The notes beneath the pieces are model-generated. The model was not told the DNA's origin. It saw only the letters and a list, made by a program, of their open reading frames with translations, and ran no database searches. Positions 38,183 through 47,903 of a stretch of DNA of 64,000 nucleotides are shown here, in pieces. The DNA is taken from contig CAIVPX010000171.1 in NCBI GenBank assembly GCA_903907905.1, positions 41,381-105,380 on the forward strand. Reading direction: 5' to 3'. Both the position numbers and the translations under genes were made by a program. Each line of letters starts with the position of its first letter. Within the stretch, counting starts at the first letter, position 1. Origin of the DNA: an uncultured bacterium (GTDB taxonomy: Bacteria; Pseudomonadota; Gammaproteobacteria; Burkholderiales; Burkholderiaceae_E).

Positions 38183-39033
38183 CGCTTGAGTTCCTCGGCC
38201 CGCCAATTACCCCAACGCCCGGCGTCCACGGCGGCCAGGAAATCAGAGACCAGCAGATTGAACAACATAGGTTCTTCGAAATTGAGGGTATGACCGCACA
38301 TGGGCAGCATGGCCAGCCCGGCGTGCGGTGCGCTGTCACGGATGAGCCGGCCGGCTTCGTGGGCGGGGAAATCCTGGTCACCCATCATCACCAGAATGGG
38401 CAGCGCGAGCGTGCGCAACTTGTCGACCAGAGCGGTGATCGGCAGGCGGTCGACCAGGGTGATGCCCATCATCTTTTCCGCGCCCTTGGGGTCGAGTTCG
38501 GCGATCATGGATACGAACTTGTTCCAGCCAATCGGGTCTTTCTGTTTGAAGATGACGCGTTGCGGGGCATTGGCGATGGCATCGACCGCCGCCTGACTGC
38601 CTCGGGCGCGGATGTCGGCGGCCATGTTCCGTGCGCCGGCCAGCCAGTTTTCGCGATCGCTGGTGCCAGCGCCCGCGCCGGCCACCACCAGTCCGTGCAC
38701 GCGCTGAGGGTGGGCGAGGGCGAAGTTCAGGGCGACATTGCCGCCGGTTGCGAGCCCTGCAATGTGGGCGCGCTCGATGCCCAGCCCGTCAAGCAGGTGC
38801 TTGAGATCGTCGATCAGGTGCTGGTGCGTCCAGGCCGAATCGTCGTTCGGCACGCTCGAGGGCGGGTAGCCGCGGTTGTTGTAGACGATGACGCGATAGC
38901 GCTGGCCGAAGTGGCGAACCTGGGGCTCCCAGGCCCGCAGGTCGGTGGCGTACTCGTGGCAGAACACCAGCGGCCTGCCGCTGCCGCTGGTCTCGTAGTA
39001 AAGCTGGACGCCCGGGGCGTTGAGGAGGGGCAT
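38179..39033 (-). CDS. alpha/beta hydrolase-fold protein lacking nucleophilic Ser (GLATGG elbow)
   Basis: YETSGSGRPLVFCHEYATDLRAWEPQVRHFGQRYRVIVYNNRGYPPSSVP...AHIAGLATGGNVALNFALAHPQRV...MCGHTLNFEEP. Confidence 0.88.
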   Translation of the reverse strand: MPLLNAPGVQLYYETSGSGRPLVFCHEYATDLRAWEPQVRHFGQRYRVIVYNNRGYPPSSVPNDDSAWTHQHLIDDLKHLLDGLGIERAHIAGLATGGNVALNFALAHPQRVHGLVVAGAGAGTSDRENWLAGARNMAADIRARGSQAAVDAIANAPQRVIFKQKDPIGWNKFVSMIAELDPKGAEKMMGITLVDRLPITALVDKLRTLALPILVMMGDQDFPAHEAGRLIRDSAPHAGLAMLPMCGHTLNFEEPMLFNLLVSDFLAAVDAGRWGNWRAEELKR

Positions 39034-39107
39034 GGAATTGGCGAGGGCTGCCGCGCACCGCCCGAGCGCGCGGGGCGGGGCGGGGCGACAGGCCTCTCGG
39101 GGTCAGA

Positions 39108-40118
39108 TTAGCGCTGGGCCTCGACCACTTCGCGGATCAGATCGGCACCCACCATGGTTGAGAAGAAGGTGTGCACACCCTTGGTCGCTGCCTCGAAGGG
39201 CGCGCGGTCGGGGCGGATGATCTTAACGCCGTTCTTTTCCATGAGCGCGATGGCATCTTCGTTGGCCTTGGCGGCGCCCGCCCGCATGGTTTCACCCGCG
39301 GCACGCGAGGCTTTCAGGATGATCTCCTGATAGGCCGGTGACAGCGACTGGAACTTCTTCAGGTTCATGACGTAGACCGTGGCCGAGAAGATGTGGTCGG
39401 TAACCGCCAGGCTCTTGGCCACCTCATACAGCTTGGAGTCGCCCATACCGTGGTAGTTGGTTTCGACGCCATCGATGGTTTTTTGCTGGAGCGCGGTGTA
39501 CACCTCGGGCCAGGCCATGGGCACGGGGTTGCCGCCGAGGGACTGCAGGGTGCGCACGTACAGCGCATTTTCGATCACCCGGATTTTCTTGCCCTTCATG
39601 TTGGACGGCTGGGTGATGTCGGTGCCGTTCATGAGAAAGCCGCGGAAGTCCCACACGCCCCAGGACAAGCCTTTGATGCCTTTGGCCTCGAGCGTACCCA
39701 GCACGCGCGTGCCGATCGGGCCGCTGAGCACCCGCCAGGCCGCGTCGCGGTCTTTCCAGATGTAGGGCAGTTCGGTGACGCTGAAGGTGGGCTCGATGGC
39801 GGCGACGATACCCGAGCCGTTCATCGCGATGTCGAGCGTGCCCAGCCTGACCTGAGACAGCATTTCGAGTTCACCGCCCAACTGACCGTTGGGAAAGAGT
39901 TCGATTTCGATCTCGCCATTGGACAGTTGACGGGCCGTGTCGGCGAAGGCCTTGCCGCCTTGGCCTGCAATCGCCGCGGCAGAGGTCACATGACCCAGAC
40001 GCAGCTTGAGCTTGGGTTGGGCGCAGGCTTGGAACGAGGCAAACCCGACGAAGGCGGACGCGAGGGCGGCAATGGCCCATCTGGACTGGCGCATGAGGAG
40101 GCTCCCGGTGTTGAGCAT
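39108..40118 (-). CDS. TRAP transporter substrate-binding protein (DctP family)
   Basis: Signal peptide; KLKLRLGHVTSAAAIAGQGGKAFADTARQLSNGEIEIELFPNGQLGGELEMLSQVRLGTLDIAMNGSG. Confidence 0.93.
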   Translation of the reverse strand: MLNTGSLLMRQSRWAIAALASAFVGFASFQACAQPKLKLRLGHVTSAAAIAGQGGKAFADTARQLSNGEIEIELFPNGQLGGELEMLSQVRLGTLDIAMNGSGIVAAIEPTFSVTELPYIWKDRDAAWRVLSGPIGTRVLGTLEAKGIKGLSWGVWDFRGFLMNGTDITQPSNMKGKKIRVIENALYVRTLQSLGGNPVPMAWPEVYTALQQKTIDGVETNYHGMGDSKLYEVAKSLAVTDHIFSATVYVMNLKKFQSLSPAYQEIILKASRAAGETMRAGAAKANEDAIALMEKNGVKIIRPDRAPFEAATKGVHTFFSTMVGADLIREVVEAQR

Positions 40119-40348
40119 GACCGCTTACGGTGACGACGGTCGTTGATCTTAAAAAGGTACCCGAACTTAAGGGACAAGCGTGATCACGTCAAGCGAGGAT
40201 GACTCGTGAAGCCCCGGGGGCGGTCTAACGTACTTTTCTGTGTGCGATGGCGGTGCGCCATGCCCTCGTTTCGGGCGCGGTTGCATCGCGTGTACAGTCG
40301 CGTTCGATTGAAGTAAGGTTCACCATCATTTTCTGAAGGACCCCACGC

Positions 40349-41632
40349 ATGCGCAGAGAACCCCACTCATTGACCGCCAGTGAAGCGGTTGGGTTGATGG
40401 CCGCGGGGTCGCTCACCGCCGAGGCGCTGGCCCGCAGCTGCCTCGACCGGGTGGCCGAGCGCGAGCCCGGCCTGCATGCCTGGGCCCATATCGACCCGGA
40501 TGCGGTACTCGATGCAGCCCGCCGGGCCGATGCATCCACGCGGCGAGGGCTGCTGCACGGCATCCCCGTTGCCTTCAAGGACATCATCGATACCTGCGAC
40601 ATGCCGACGACGTATGGCTCGCCCATTTACGCCGGGCATCGGCCGGTGGCCGACGCGGTGTGCGTGGCGCTGTCGCGCGAGGCGGGGGCTATCGTGATGG
40701 GCAAGACCGCCACCACCGAGTTCGCCTACCGGCATCCCAGTGCCTGCGTCAACCCGCACAACGCGGCGCACTCGCCGGGGGGGTCGTCCTCGGGGTCGGC
40801 GGCGGCGGTGGCCGATTGCATGGTGCCCCTGTCGGTCGGCACGCAGACGAGCGGCTCGGTGATCCGACCTGCCGCCTACTGCGGGGTGCACGCCATCAAG
40901 CCCACCTACGGTGAATTCAGCTTCATCGGCGTGCGACACCTCGCCGAATGTCTCGATACGCTGGGCTGCATGGGCCGCAGCGTGGAAGACCTCGCGCTGT
41001 TCAGCGCGGTGCTCCAGATGCGCGAATACCGTCCGGTGGGCGAGGGCCTGTCGCGGGCACCTCGTCTGGCCGTGTATCGCAGCGAGTTGTGGGATCAGGC
41101 GCAGCCGGCGGCGCGGGAGCAGTTTGAAGCGCGCCTGGCCCGTCTGTCGCGCGCGGGTGCGGTGCTGACCGACGTTGCCATGCCCGGGCGCGATCAGAAA
41201 CTGCTGGATGCCTGCTGGGCCGTCACCAAGTTCGAGGCCGGTCGTGCGCTGATGCACGACTGGCGACACAAGCCCGACCTGATGTCGCCGGCCGCCCGTG
41301 CGCTGGTCGAGGACGGCAAGGCGATCGGGCTTGATGCCTACCACGCCGCCATGCGCGAGATCGAGCAGGGCCGGGCCGATCTGCAATCGCGGCTGGGGGG
41401 CTTCGATGCCACGCTCACCTTGTCCTCGGTCGGCGAGGCGCCTCACGGACTGAGCGACACGGGTCCGGTGCTGTTCAACTATCTCTGGACGCTGGCCTGG
41501 ATGCCCGCGCTCAATTTGCCGGTCATGACCGGGCCGGCGGGCTTGCCCATGGGTTTGCAGGTCATTGGTGCGCCCCATGGCGAACAGGCCCTGCTGCAGG
41601 TGGGGCGCTGGATCGAACGTCAGATCGCCTGA
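40349..41632 (+). CDS. amidase-signature family hydrolase
   Basis: IPVAFKDIIDTCDMPTTYGSPIYAGHRP...HSPGGSSSGSAAAVADCMVPLSVGTQTSGSVIRPAAYCGVHAIKPTYG. Confidence 0.93.
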   Translation: MRREPHSLTASEAVGLMAAGSLTAEALARSCLDRVAEREPGLHAWAHIDPDAVLDAARRADASTRRGLLHGIPVAFKDIIDTCDMPTTYGSPIYAGHRPVADAVCVALSREAGAIVMGKTATTEFAYRHPSACVNPHNAAHSPGGSSSGSAAAVADCMVPLSVGTQTSGSVIRPAAYCGVHAIKPTYGEFSFIGVRHLAECLDTLGCMGRSVEDLALFSAVLQMREYRPVGEGLSRAPRLAVYRSELWDQAQPAAREQFEARLARLSRAGAVLTDVAMPGRDQKLLDACWAVTKFEAGRALMHDWRHKPDLMSPAARALVEDGKAIGLDAYHAAMREIEQGRADLQSRLGGFDATLTLSSVGEAPHGLSDTGPVLFNYLWTLAWMPALNLPVMTGPAGLPMGLQVIGAPHGEQALLQVGRWIERQIA

Positions 41633-41646
41633 CAGGAGTATTGCGA

Positions 41647-42633
41647 ATGAACACTATCGACGCTGCCGCCCCGGTCCCCTACGCGGCGCGCATCAGCGAC
41701 CGCCTGGCCTGGACCCGCGATCAGGTCAGCCCTGCCGACTGGCTCATCACCATGCCCGAGCGGGCGCTCGACGAGATCGAGCAGGTCATCGATATTCTTC
41801 GCGCCAATCCCATGGATGTGCGGGCGCTTTGCCTGGACGACTATCCGCTCGAGGCCTGCCGCGAACTGATGGGCCAGGTGCGGCGGGTGCTCGATGAGGG
41901 CGTGGGCATGGCCGTACTCAATCGTCTGCCCGTCGAGCGCCATAGCAAGGAGGCACTCACCGCCATCTACTGGCTGCTGTCCTCGATGATCGCCCGCCCG
42001 GTGGCGCAGTCTTTCGATGGCCGCCTGCTCTACGATGTTCGCGACACGGGGCTCAAGACCTCGACCCGGGTGCGCAGTGATCTCACCAACCAGGAGATCT
42101 CCTGGCACAGCGACTACGGGTTCAACTTTCCACCGCCCTATCTCGGACTGCTCGTGCTCAGGGTGGCGCGCGAAGGTGGCGTCAGCAAGGCAGCCAGCAT
42201 GATGACCGCGCACAATGTTCTGCACGAGCGTCGCCCTGATCTGCTGCAGCGGCTCTATGTACCGTTTTACTGGAACCGGCAGGGCGAGCACCCCGAGGGG
42301 GATCCGGTTACGCATCGTTATCCGGTGTTTCAGATGGAGGGGGGGCGCGTACGCTCGCGCTTCAACCCGGCGCTGATTCCGGTGGGCTATCGCCTCATGG
42401 GGCTCGAGCCCGATGCGCTTGGCCTGGAATCCTTGCGCGAGGTAGGCAGCATTCTGTCGGACCCGGCCCATCACATCAGCTTCGTGCTCGAGGCCGGGCA
42501 GATTCAATACGTCAACAATTTTCGGCTCGCACATCTGCGCACCGATTTCGTCGATTACGACGAACCCGATGCCAAGCGGCATCTTGTTCGCATTTTTCTG
42601 CGCGACTCAGGTCGTCGCAGCTACATGGGCTGA
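41647..42633 (+). CDS. TauD/TfdA-like dioxygenase family protein
   Basis: EISWHSDYGFNFPPPYLGLLVLRVAREGGVSKAASMMTAHNVL...IQYVNNFRLAHLRTDF. Confidence 0.78.
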   Translation: MNTIDAAAPVPYAARISDRLAWTRDQVSPADWLITMPERALDEIEQVIDILRANPMDVRALCLDDYPLEACRELMGQVRRVLDEGVGMAVLNRLPVERHSKEALTAIYWLLSSMIARPVAQSFDGRLLYDVRDTGLKTSTRVRSDLTNQEISWHSDYGFNFPPPYLGLLVLRVAREGGVSKAASMMTAHNVLHERRPDLLQRLYVPFYWNRQGEHPEGDPVTHRYPVFQMEGGRVRSRFNPALIPVGYRLMGLEPDALGLESLREVGSILSDPAHHISFVLEAGQIQYVNNFRLAHLRTDFVDYDEPDAKRHLVRIFLRDSGRRSYMG

Positions 42634-42659
42634 TTCACATATTTCAGGAGCGTTCTCTC

Positions 42660-43544
42660 ATGGCTTATGCAGTGACCGACGATGGTGTGCGCCTCTACTA
42701 CGAGACGACCGGCGAAGGCATCCCCATCGTCTTCATTCACGAGTTCGCGGGCGACCTCACCAGTTGGGAGCCGCAGGTTCGGCATTTCTCCCGGCGCTAC
42801 CAGTGCGTGACCTTCAATGCTCGCGGCTACCCGCCCTCCGACGTGCCCGAGAAGTCTTCGTCGTACTCGCAGCAGCGCGCCGTCAAGGACATCATTGCGG
42901 TCATGGATGCCCTGCAGTTGTCCAAGGCGCATCTGGTCGGATTATCGATGGGCGGCTTCGCTACCCTGCACATGGGCATTTCCCACCCCGAGCGCGCGCT
43001 GTCACTGTGCGTAGCGGGCTGCGGCTATGGGGCTGAGCCTGAGAAGCGCGCGCATTTTCATAAAGAGTCCGAGGCGTCCGCTGCGATGCTGCTCGAACAG
43101 GGCATGGATGCTTTCGTCGAGCGCTATTCGCTGGGGCCGACGCGTGTGCAATTCCAGAACAAGGATCCGCGCGGCTTCGAAGAATTCAAGCAGGCTTTCA
43201 AGAAGCACTCGGCGCTCGGGTCGGCCAATACGCAACTGGGTGTTCAGCGCGAGCGGCCCTCGCTCTTCGAGTTGCGCGAGCAGATCGCGGGTATTCGGGT
43301 GCCTACGCTCATTCTCAATGGTGACGAGGACTGGCCCTGCCTGTTGCCCGGGCTCATGATGAAGGAAGCCATTCCGACGGCGGCCATGTCGGTACTGCCC
43401 AATGTGGGGCACACCATCAACATCGAGGCGCCCGATGCCTTCAATCGGGAGTTGGGCGATTTCGTGGCCTGGGTGGACAGCGGGCGCTGGCCGGTTCGCG
43501 ATCCCCGGGCGATGGTGAAGTCGCTGCTCGGCATGGTCAAGTAG
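42660..43544 (+). CDS. alpha/beta hydrolase with intact nucleophile (GLSMGG)
   Basis: YETTGEGIPIVFIHEFAGDLTSWEPQVRHFSRRYQCVTFNARGYPPSDVP...HLVGLSMGGFATLHMGISHPERA...NVGHTINIEAP. Confidence 0.92.
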   Translation: MAYAVTDDGVRLYYETTGEGIPIVFIHEFAGDLTSWEPQVRHFSRRYQCVTFNARGYPPSDVPEKSSSYSQQRAVKDIIAVMDALQLSKAHLVGLSMGGFATLHMGISHPERALSLCVAGCGYGAEPEKRAHFHKESEASAAMLLEQGMDAFVERYSLGPTRVQFQNKDPRGFEEFKQAFKKHSALGSANTQLGVQRERPSLFELREQIAGIRVPTLILNGDEDWPCLLPGLMMKEAIPTAAMSVLPNVGHTINIEAPDAFNRELGDFVAWVDSGRWPVRDPRAMVKSLLGMVK

Positions 43545-43571
43545 GCTTCCCGCTTCCAGTCAGGGGAATGA

Positions 43572-43916
43572 ATGGCCTCGATCGGTGAGATGCGCAACGC
43601 GGCCGGCGCGCAATTTCAGCGCGCCGAGCGCTTGCCTGACAGGGCGCGCGGGACGCCCTCGCTGGCGCGTGACAAGACGCCCGGCGCACCCGGGGCGAAC
43701 CGCTCGCCGATGGACTCACCGGTTGGCGCACGGAGTGGCCGCGAGCCTCAGCGCACCGAAGCCCGTGCCGTGCGCGAAGCAGCGCTCGAATCAACGGCCG
43801 AGCGCCTGCGCGCCCGGACGGCCGGCCAGCCCGAGCCTTTGAACGCAGGCGGTGCTGCCGCACAGCCCACGCCCATGCAGGCGCGGCGGGCCCTCCGCGC
43901 CTTTGCCAACAGCTGA
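43572..43916 (+). CDS. small low-complexity R/A/P-rich hypothetical protein
   Basis: 114 aa ORF with AGGGGA upstream of ATG, ending 5 nt before the selD-fusion start. Confidence 0.5.
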   Translation: MASIGEMRNAAGAQFQRAERLPDRARGTPSLARDKTPGAPGANRSPMDSPVGARSGREPQRTEARAVREAALESTAERLRARTAGQPEPLNAGGAAAQPTPMQARRALRAFANS

Positions 43917-43921
43917 CATCG

Positions 43922-46216
43922 GTGCAACCGGCCCTGCGTGATCTGGTGCTGGTGGGCGGCGGGCATGCCCATGTCGGTGTGCTGCGGCGCTTTGCGATGC
44001 AACCTGAACCGGGGCTTCGCATCACACTCGTCAGCCTGAGCGCGGACACGCCCTATTCAGGCATGCTGCCGGGGCATGTCGCCGGACACTACAGTTGGGA
44101 CGAGGTGCATATCGATCTGGACCGCCTGTGCGTCTTTGCCGGGGCACGTTTCGTGCGCGCCGAGGTACTGGGTCTTGACCGCTCGGCCCGGCGCGTTCGT
44201 CTGTCGGGGCGGCCCGATCTGGCCTACGATCGCGTGTCGATCAACATCGGGTCGACCCCTCAGTTGCAAGGCACACCCGGTGCCCGGGAGTACGCCATTG
44301 GCGTCAAGCCCATCCATGATTTCAATGAGCGCTGGCGGTCGCTGCTGCAGCGCGTTCGAACCCATTCCGGCGCGCTGCGGGTGGCGGTGGTGGGTGCGGG
44401 GGCGGGCGGGGTCGAACTGCTACTGGCGATGCAGTGGCGCCTGCGCGCCGAGAGGCGGGCTCAGGCTCAGGATCCGGACTCGCTGCACTTTGCGCTCTAC
44501 AGCGCCGATCCGGTCATCCTGCCCACGCATTCCGGCTCGGTCAGGCGGCACTTTGAAGACACCTTGCGAGCCCGAGGGGTCGAGGTGCACACGGGCCAGC
44601 GGGTGCTGGCCGTCGAGGCGGGGCGACTTCTGTGCGACGGGCAATGGCGCGAGCACGACGAGATCGTCTGGGTGACGCAGGCGGGCGGTGCCGAGTGGCT
44701 TGGCGACACCGGACTCGAGCTCGACGATCGGGGCTTCATCCTGGTCAACGCCTGCCTTCAGTCGGTGAGCGATTCGCAGGTTTTTGCCGCCGGTGACGTT
44801 GCCAGCATGACCGGCAGACCGCTTGAAAAGGCGGGGGTCTTTGCGGTACGCATGGGCCGGCCGCTGGCCGACAACCTGCGGCGCTCGCTGCGCGGCGAGG
44901 CCTTGCGGCCCTACCGCCCGCAGCGCCACTGGCTGTCGTTGATCAGCACGGGCGATCGGCATGCTGTCGCGTCCTGGGGGCCCTTTGGCGTGTCGGGTGA
45001 ATGGGTGTGGCGCTGGAAGGATCGGATCGACCGCCGTTTCATGCGCCGCTTCTCGCCATTCGATTCGTCGCCCGACCGCATGGCGGTCTCCTTGGGGGAC
45101 AGCGGGCACAGGCTCGAACTCGGGCCCGACGAATCCGCGCAGGCACTGTCGCTGCTCGCCATGCGCTGTGGGGGGTGCGGTGCGAAGGTGGGCGCGTCGG
45201 TGCTGTCACGCGTTCTGGCGCGACTGCGCCCCTTTGTGCGCGATGACGTCGTGCTCGGCCTCGATGCGCCCGATGATGCGGCGGTGCTCAGAGTGCCGCC
45301 CGGGCAGTTGCTGGTGCAGACGGTGGATTTTTTTCGGGCCTTCATCGAAGACCCCTACGTGTTTGGCCGAATTGCTGCGAATCACGCGCTCAGTGACATC
45401 TTTGCGATGGGCGCGCGGGTGCAGAGCGCGCAGGCGCTACTCACCGTTCCCGCCGGCCTCGATACCCAGATCGAGGAGTTACTGGTGCAACTCATGAGCG
45501 GTGCGCTGTCAGTGCTCAACGAGTCGGGGTGTGCGCTGGTGGGGGGGCATACGGCCGAGGGCAGCGAACTGGCGATGGGTTTTGCGGTGAATGGCTTGAT
45601 TGACGAGTCCATGCAGGGGCTCATGCGCCGCAGCGGCCTCAGACCCGGCGATGCGCTTGTGCTGACCAAGCCGCTGGGCACGGGCACGCTGCTGGTGGCG
45701 CGTGCGGCGCTGCGCGCGCGCGGCCGGTGGATCAGCGCAGCACTCGAGTCGATGCAAGTCTCCAACCGGCAAGCGGCGCGCTGTCTTGTCGAGCATGGCG
45801 CTGGCGCCTGCACTGATGTCACGGGCTTCGGGTTGCTGGGCCATCTGGTCGAGATGACACGCGCCAGCGGGGTTGATGCCGAATTGTGGCTGGGCGATTT
45901 GCCGCTCTTGCCCGGCGCGCTCGAAAGCGCCTCGGCGGGCTGGCTCAGCTCCTTGCAGCCGGGCAATCTGCGCCTGCGCACGGCGCTTGTCGATCATGAC
46001 GCTTACGCGGGCGACCCCCGCTTTGCGCTTCTTTTCGATCCTCAAACCTCCGGCGGATTGCTGGCCGGGGTGCCGGCTGATCAGGCCTCGGCTTGCGTGC
46101 AGGCCCTGCGAGTTCGGGGCTATGCTGGGGCGACGATCATTGGCCAGGTGCGCGATCGCGATGATTCGAAGGCGCCGGTGACGCTTACCACCAGCGTTGC
46201 CCCACCCACTCCTTGA
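43922..46216 (+). CDS. selD: fusion: N-terminal FAD/NAD(P) oxidoreductase + C-terminal selenide, water dikinase
   Basis: N-terminus LRDLVLVGGGHAHVGVLRRFAM...FAAGDVASM; C-terminus RCGGCGAKVGASVL...QTVDFFRAFIEDPYVFGRIAANHALSDIFAMGA...GHTAEGSELAMGFAVNG; GTG start. Confidence 0.93.
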   Translation: MQPALRDLVLVGGGHAHVGVLRRFAMQPEPGLRITLVSLSADTPYSGMLPGHVAGHYSWDEVHIDLDRLCVFAGARFVRAEVLGLDRSARRVRLSGRPDLAYDRVSINIGSTPQLQGTPGAREYAIGVKPIHDFNERWRSLLQRVRTHSGALRVAVVGAGAGGVELLLAMQWRLRAERRAQAQDPDSLHFALYSADPVILPTHSGSVRRHFEDTLRARGVEVHTGQRVLAVEAGRLLCDGQWREHDEIVWVTQAGGAEWLGDTGLELDDRGFILVNACLQSVSDSQVFAAGDVASMTGRPLEKAGVFAVRMGRPLADNLRRSLRGEALRPYRPQRHWLSLISTGDRHAVASWGPFGVSGEWVWRWKDRIDRRFMRRFSPFDSSPDRMAVSLGDSGHRLELGPDESAQALSLLAMRCGGCGAKVGASVLSRVLARLRPFVRDDVVLGLDAPDDAAVLRVPPGQLLVQTVDFFRAFIEDPYVFGRIAANHALSDIFAMGARVQSAQALLTVPAGLDTQIEELLVQLMSGALSVLNESGCALVGGHTAEGSELAMGFAVNGLIDESMQGLMRRSGLRPGDALVLTKPLGTGTLLVARAALRARGRWISAALESMQVSNRQAARCLVEHGAGACTDVTGFGLLGHLVEMTRASGVDAELWLGDLPLLPGALESASAGWLSSLQPGNLRLRTALVDHDAYAGDPRFALLFDPQTSGGLLAGVPADQASACVQALRVRGYAGATIIGQVRDRDDSKAPVTLTTSVAPPTP

Positions 46217-46940
46217 GTGCCCGGGCGCTCAGTTCGAGCGCGCTGGCGTTCGGCACGAAGCGCCGAAGGTCGGCGAGGTCAAGGCGTTCATGATCGGTGG
46301 CTGCCGCCACCACCTCGATGCCCGCCTCGACGAAGTGTTTGCGTGCCCGGGCCATGTGTGAGGCCGAGGTGACCAGCAGCACCCGGCGGATGCCTCGTTC
46401 GCGCAGCAAGGCGGCGGTCTCGAGGGCGTTTTGGCGGGTGTTGCGGCTGCGCTCTTCGAGCACGATGGCCGCGTCGGGCACGCCGAGGTCGCGCAGCAGT
46501 GGTCGCATGGCGGCCGCCTCGGAGTGCAGGCTGGCGGCCGGGTCGTGACCGCCGCTTGCGATGATCAGCGGGGCCCGGCCAGAGCGGTAGAGCCGTGCGG
46601 CAAGCCAGACCCGGTCGGCGGCTGAGCCCAGATCGGGGTCAGGGCGAGTCGCCGTGGCGGGGCTGATGCCGCCTCCCAGCAGCACGATGGCGGCGGTCTT
46701 CGGAAGTTGAGAAAGGGCTTCAGTCGTCAGCGGGGGAAAGTCCTTGCCGACCTCGTCCGAGATCCAGTTGGCCGTGACGGGCAGCGACCAGCCCCCGAGC
46801 CAGAGGAGGGCCGCCGCCGCACAGGCCACCGAGAGCTTTTTCCGGGGGCTCCGGCTCAACAAGAGCGCCAGCGTGCCGAGGATCAGCGCCGCGCCGAGCG
46901 GCGAGATCAGGCTGGTGAGAATCGCCGAGATGACCATCAC
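46185..46940 (-). CDS. YdcF/ElyC/SanA-like (DUF218) membrane protein
   Basis: AAIVLLGGGISPATATRPDPDLGSAADRVWLAARLYRSGRAPLIIASGG...SRNTRQNALETAALLRERGIRRVLLVTSASHMARARKHFVEAGIEVVA. Confidence 0.9.
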   Translation of the reverse strand: MMVISAILTSLISPLGAALILGTLALLLSRSPRKKLSVACAAAALLWLGGWSLPVTANWISDEVGKDFPPLTTEALSQLPKTAAIVLLGGGISPATATRPDPDLGSAADRVWLAARLYRSGRAPLIIASGGHDPAASLHSEAAAMRPLLRDLGVPDAAIVLEERSRNTRQNALETAALLRERGIRRVLLVTSASHMARARKHFVEAGIEVVAAATDHERLDLADLRRFVPNASALELSARALKEWVGQRWW

Positions 46941-46958
46941 GGCGGTGCCGGCTCTGGC

Positions 46959-47813
46959 TTACTTGATGCCGAAGCCCATCTTGCGCAGCGACGCGCTCAG
47001 CGCATCGCGCCCCGATAGGCCACGCACCGACACCCGGTTGGTGGACTGCTTGCTCCACTCCGAGGCCGGCATGTTTTGCGAGGCCTGAAAGTCGTTGAGC
47101 GTAGCGTTGTAGTCCGCGACGGCTGCTGCCTCGTGATCGCTGCTGTAGCGCTCGTGATGGAGGATGGTGGTCTGGCTCAGGCGTGGCTTGACGTCGGCGG
47201 CCAGCGCAGCCGGGTCTTCGTAGCCCACGCACATGCCGAACACGACCATGGCGTTGGGTGGCAGCCCCACTTCGGCGGCGACTTCCTCGGGGTGATTGCG
47301 CATGGCGCCGAGGTAGACAGTACCCAGCCCGAGTGATTCGGCCGCGACGACCGCGTTTTGTGCAGCCAGCGCGGCATCAATCGCACCCACCAGCAGCATT
47401 TCCAGGTACTGATTGCCCTCGGCAGTCGTGCCGCGTGCCTGCGCCACGCGGTCAAGGCGGGACAGGTCGGCGACCCACAGCAGCAAGAGCGGGCACTGGC
47501 GGATGTGCGCCTGATTGTTGGCGAAGACCGACAGGCGATCCTTGCGCCCCTGGTCCTCTACCGCCACGACGCTCCAGACCTGCAGGTTGGAGGAACTGGC
47601 TGCAGACTGGCCGGCCGCGATCAGAAGCTCGAGCGTGCCCGGGGGAAGGGGCTTGCTCGAGTAGGCGCGCACCGAGCGGTGGCGCAGCAGGGCATCGAAG
47701 ATGGCGCTTTCGGGCATCGCCGGTAAGGCGGCGTGGTCGGGGCCGTAGCGGCGACGCAAGGCTTCGTCGCGCGGCAGGTTCGAGATGGTCTGCGAGGTTT
47801 CGGGAGCATTCAT
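46959..47813 (-). CDS. nitroreductase family protein (NfsA/FRP-like)
   Basis: LLRHRSVRAYSSKPLPPGTLELLIAAGQSAASSSNLQVWSVVAV...VFGMCVGYEDPAALAADVKPRLSQTTILHHERY. Confidence 0.9.
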   Translation of the reverse strand: MNAPETSQTISNLPRDEALRRRYGPDHAALPAMPESAIFDALLRHRSVRAYSSKPLPPGTLELLIAAGQSAASSSNLQVWSVVAVEDQGRKDRLSVFANNQAHIRQCPLLLLWVADLSRLDRVAQARGTTAEGNQYLEMLLVGAIDAALAAQNAVVAAESLGLGTVYLGAMRNHPEEVAAEVGLPPNAMVVFGMCVGYEDPAALAADVKPRLSQTTILHHERYSSDHEAAAVADYNATLNDFQASQNMPASEWSKQSTNRVSVRGLSGRDALSASLRKMGFGIK

Positions 47814-47903
47814 GGCGATGGCGTCCGGAGGGAGGGATGAGCAAGGCGAGAGTGTAATACCCCTGCATTCGCGCGTGCAGGCTCGGCTGGCTACCATCCG
47901 AAG

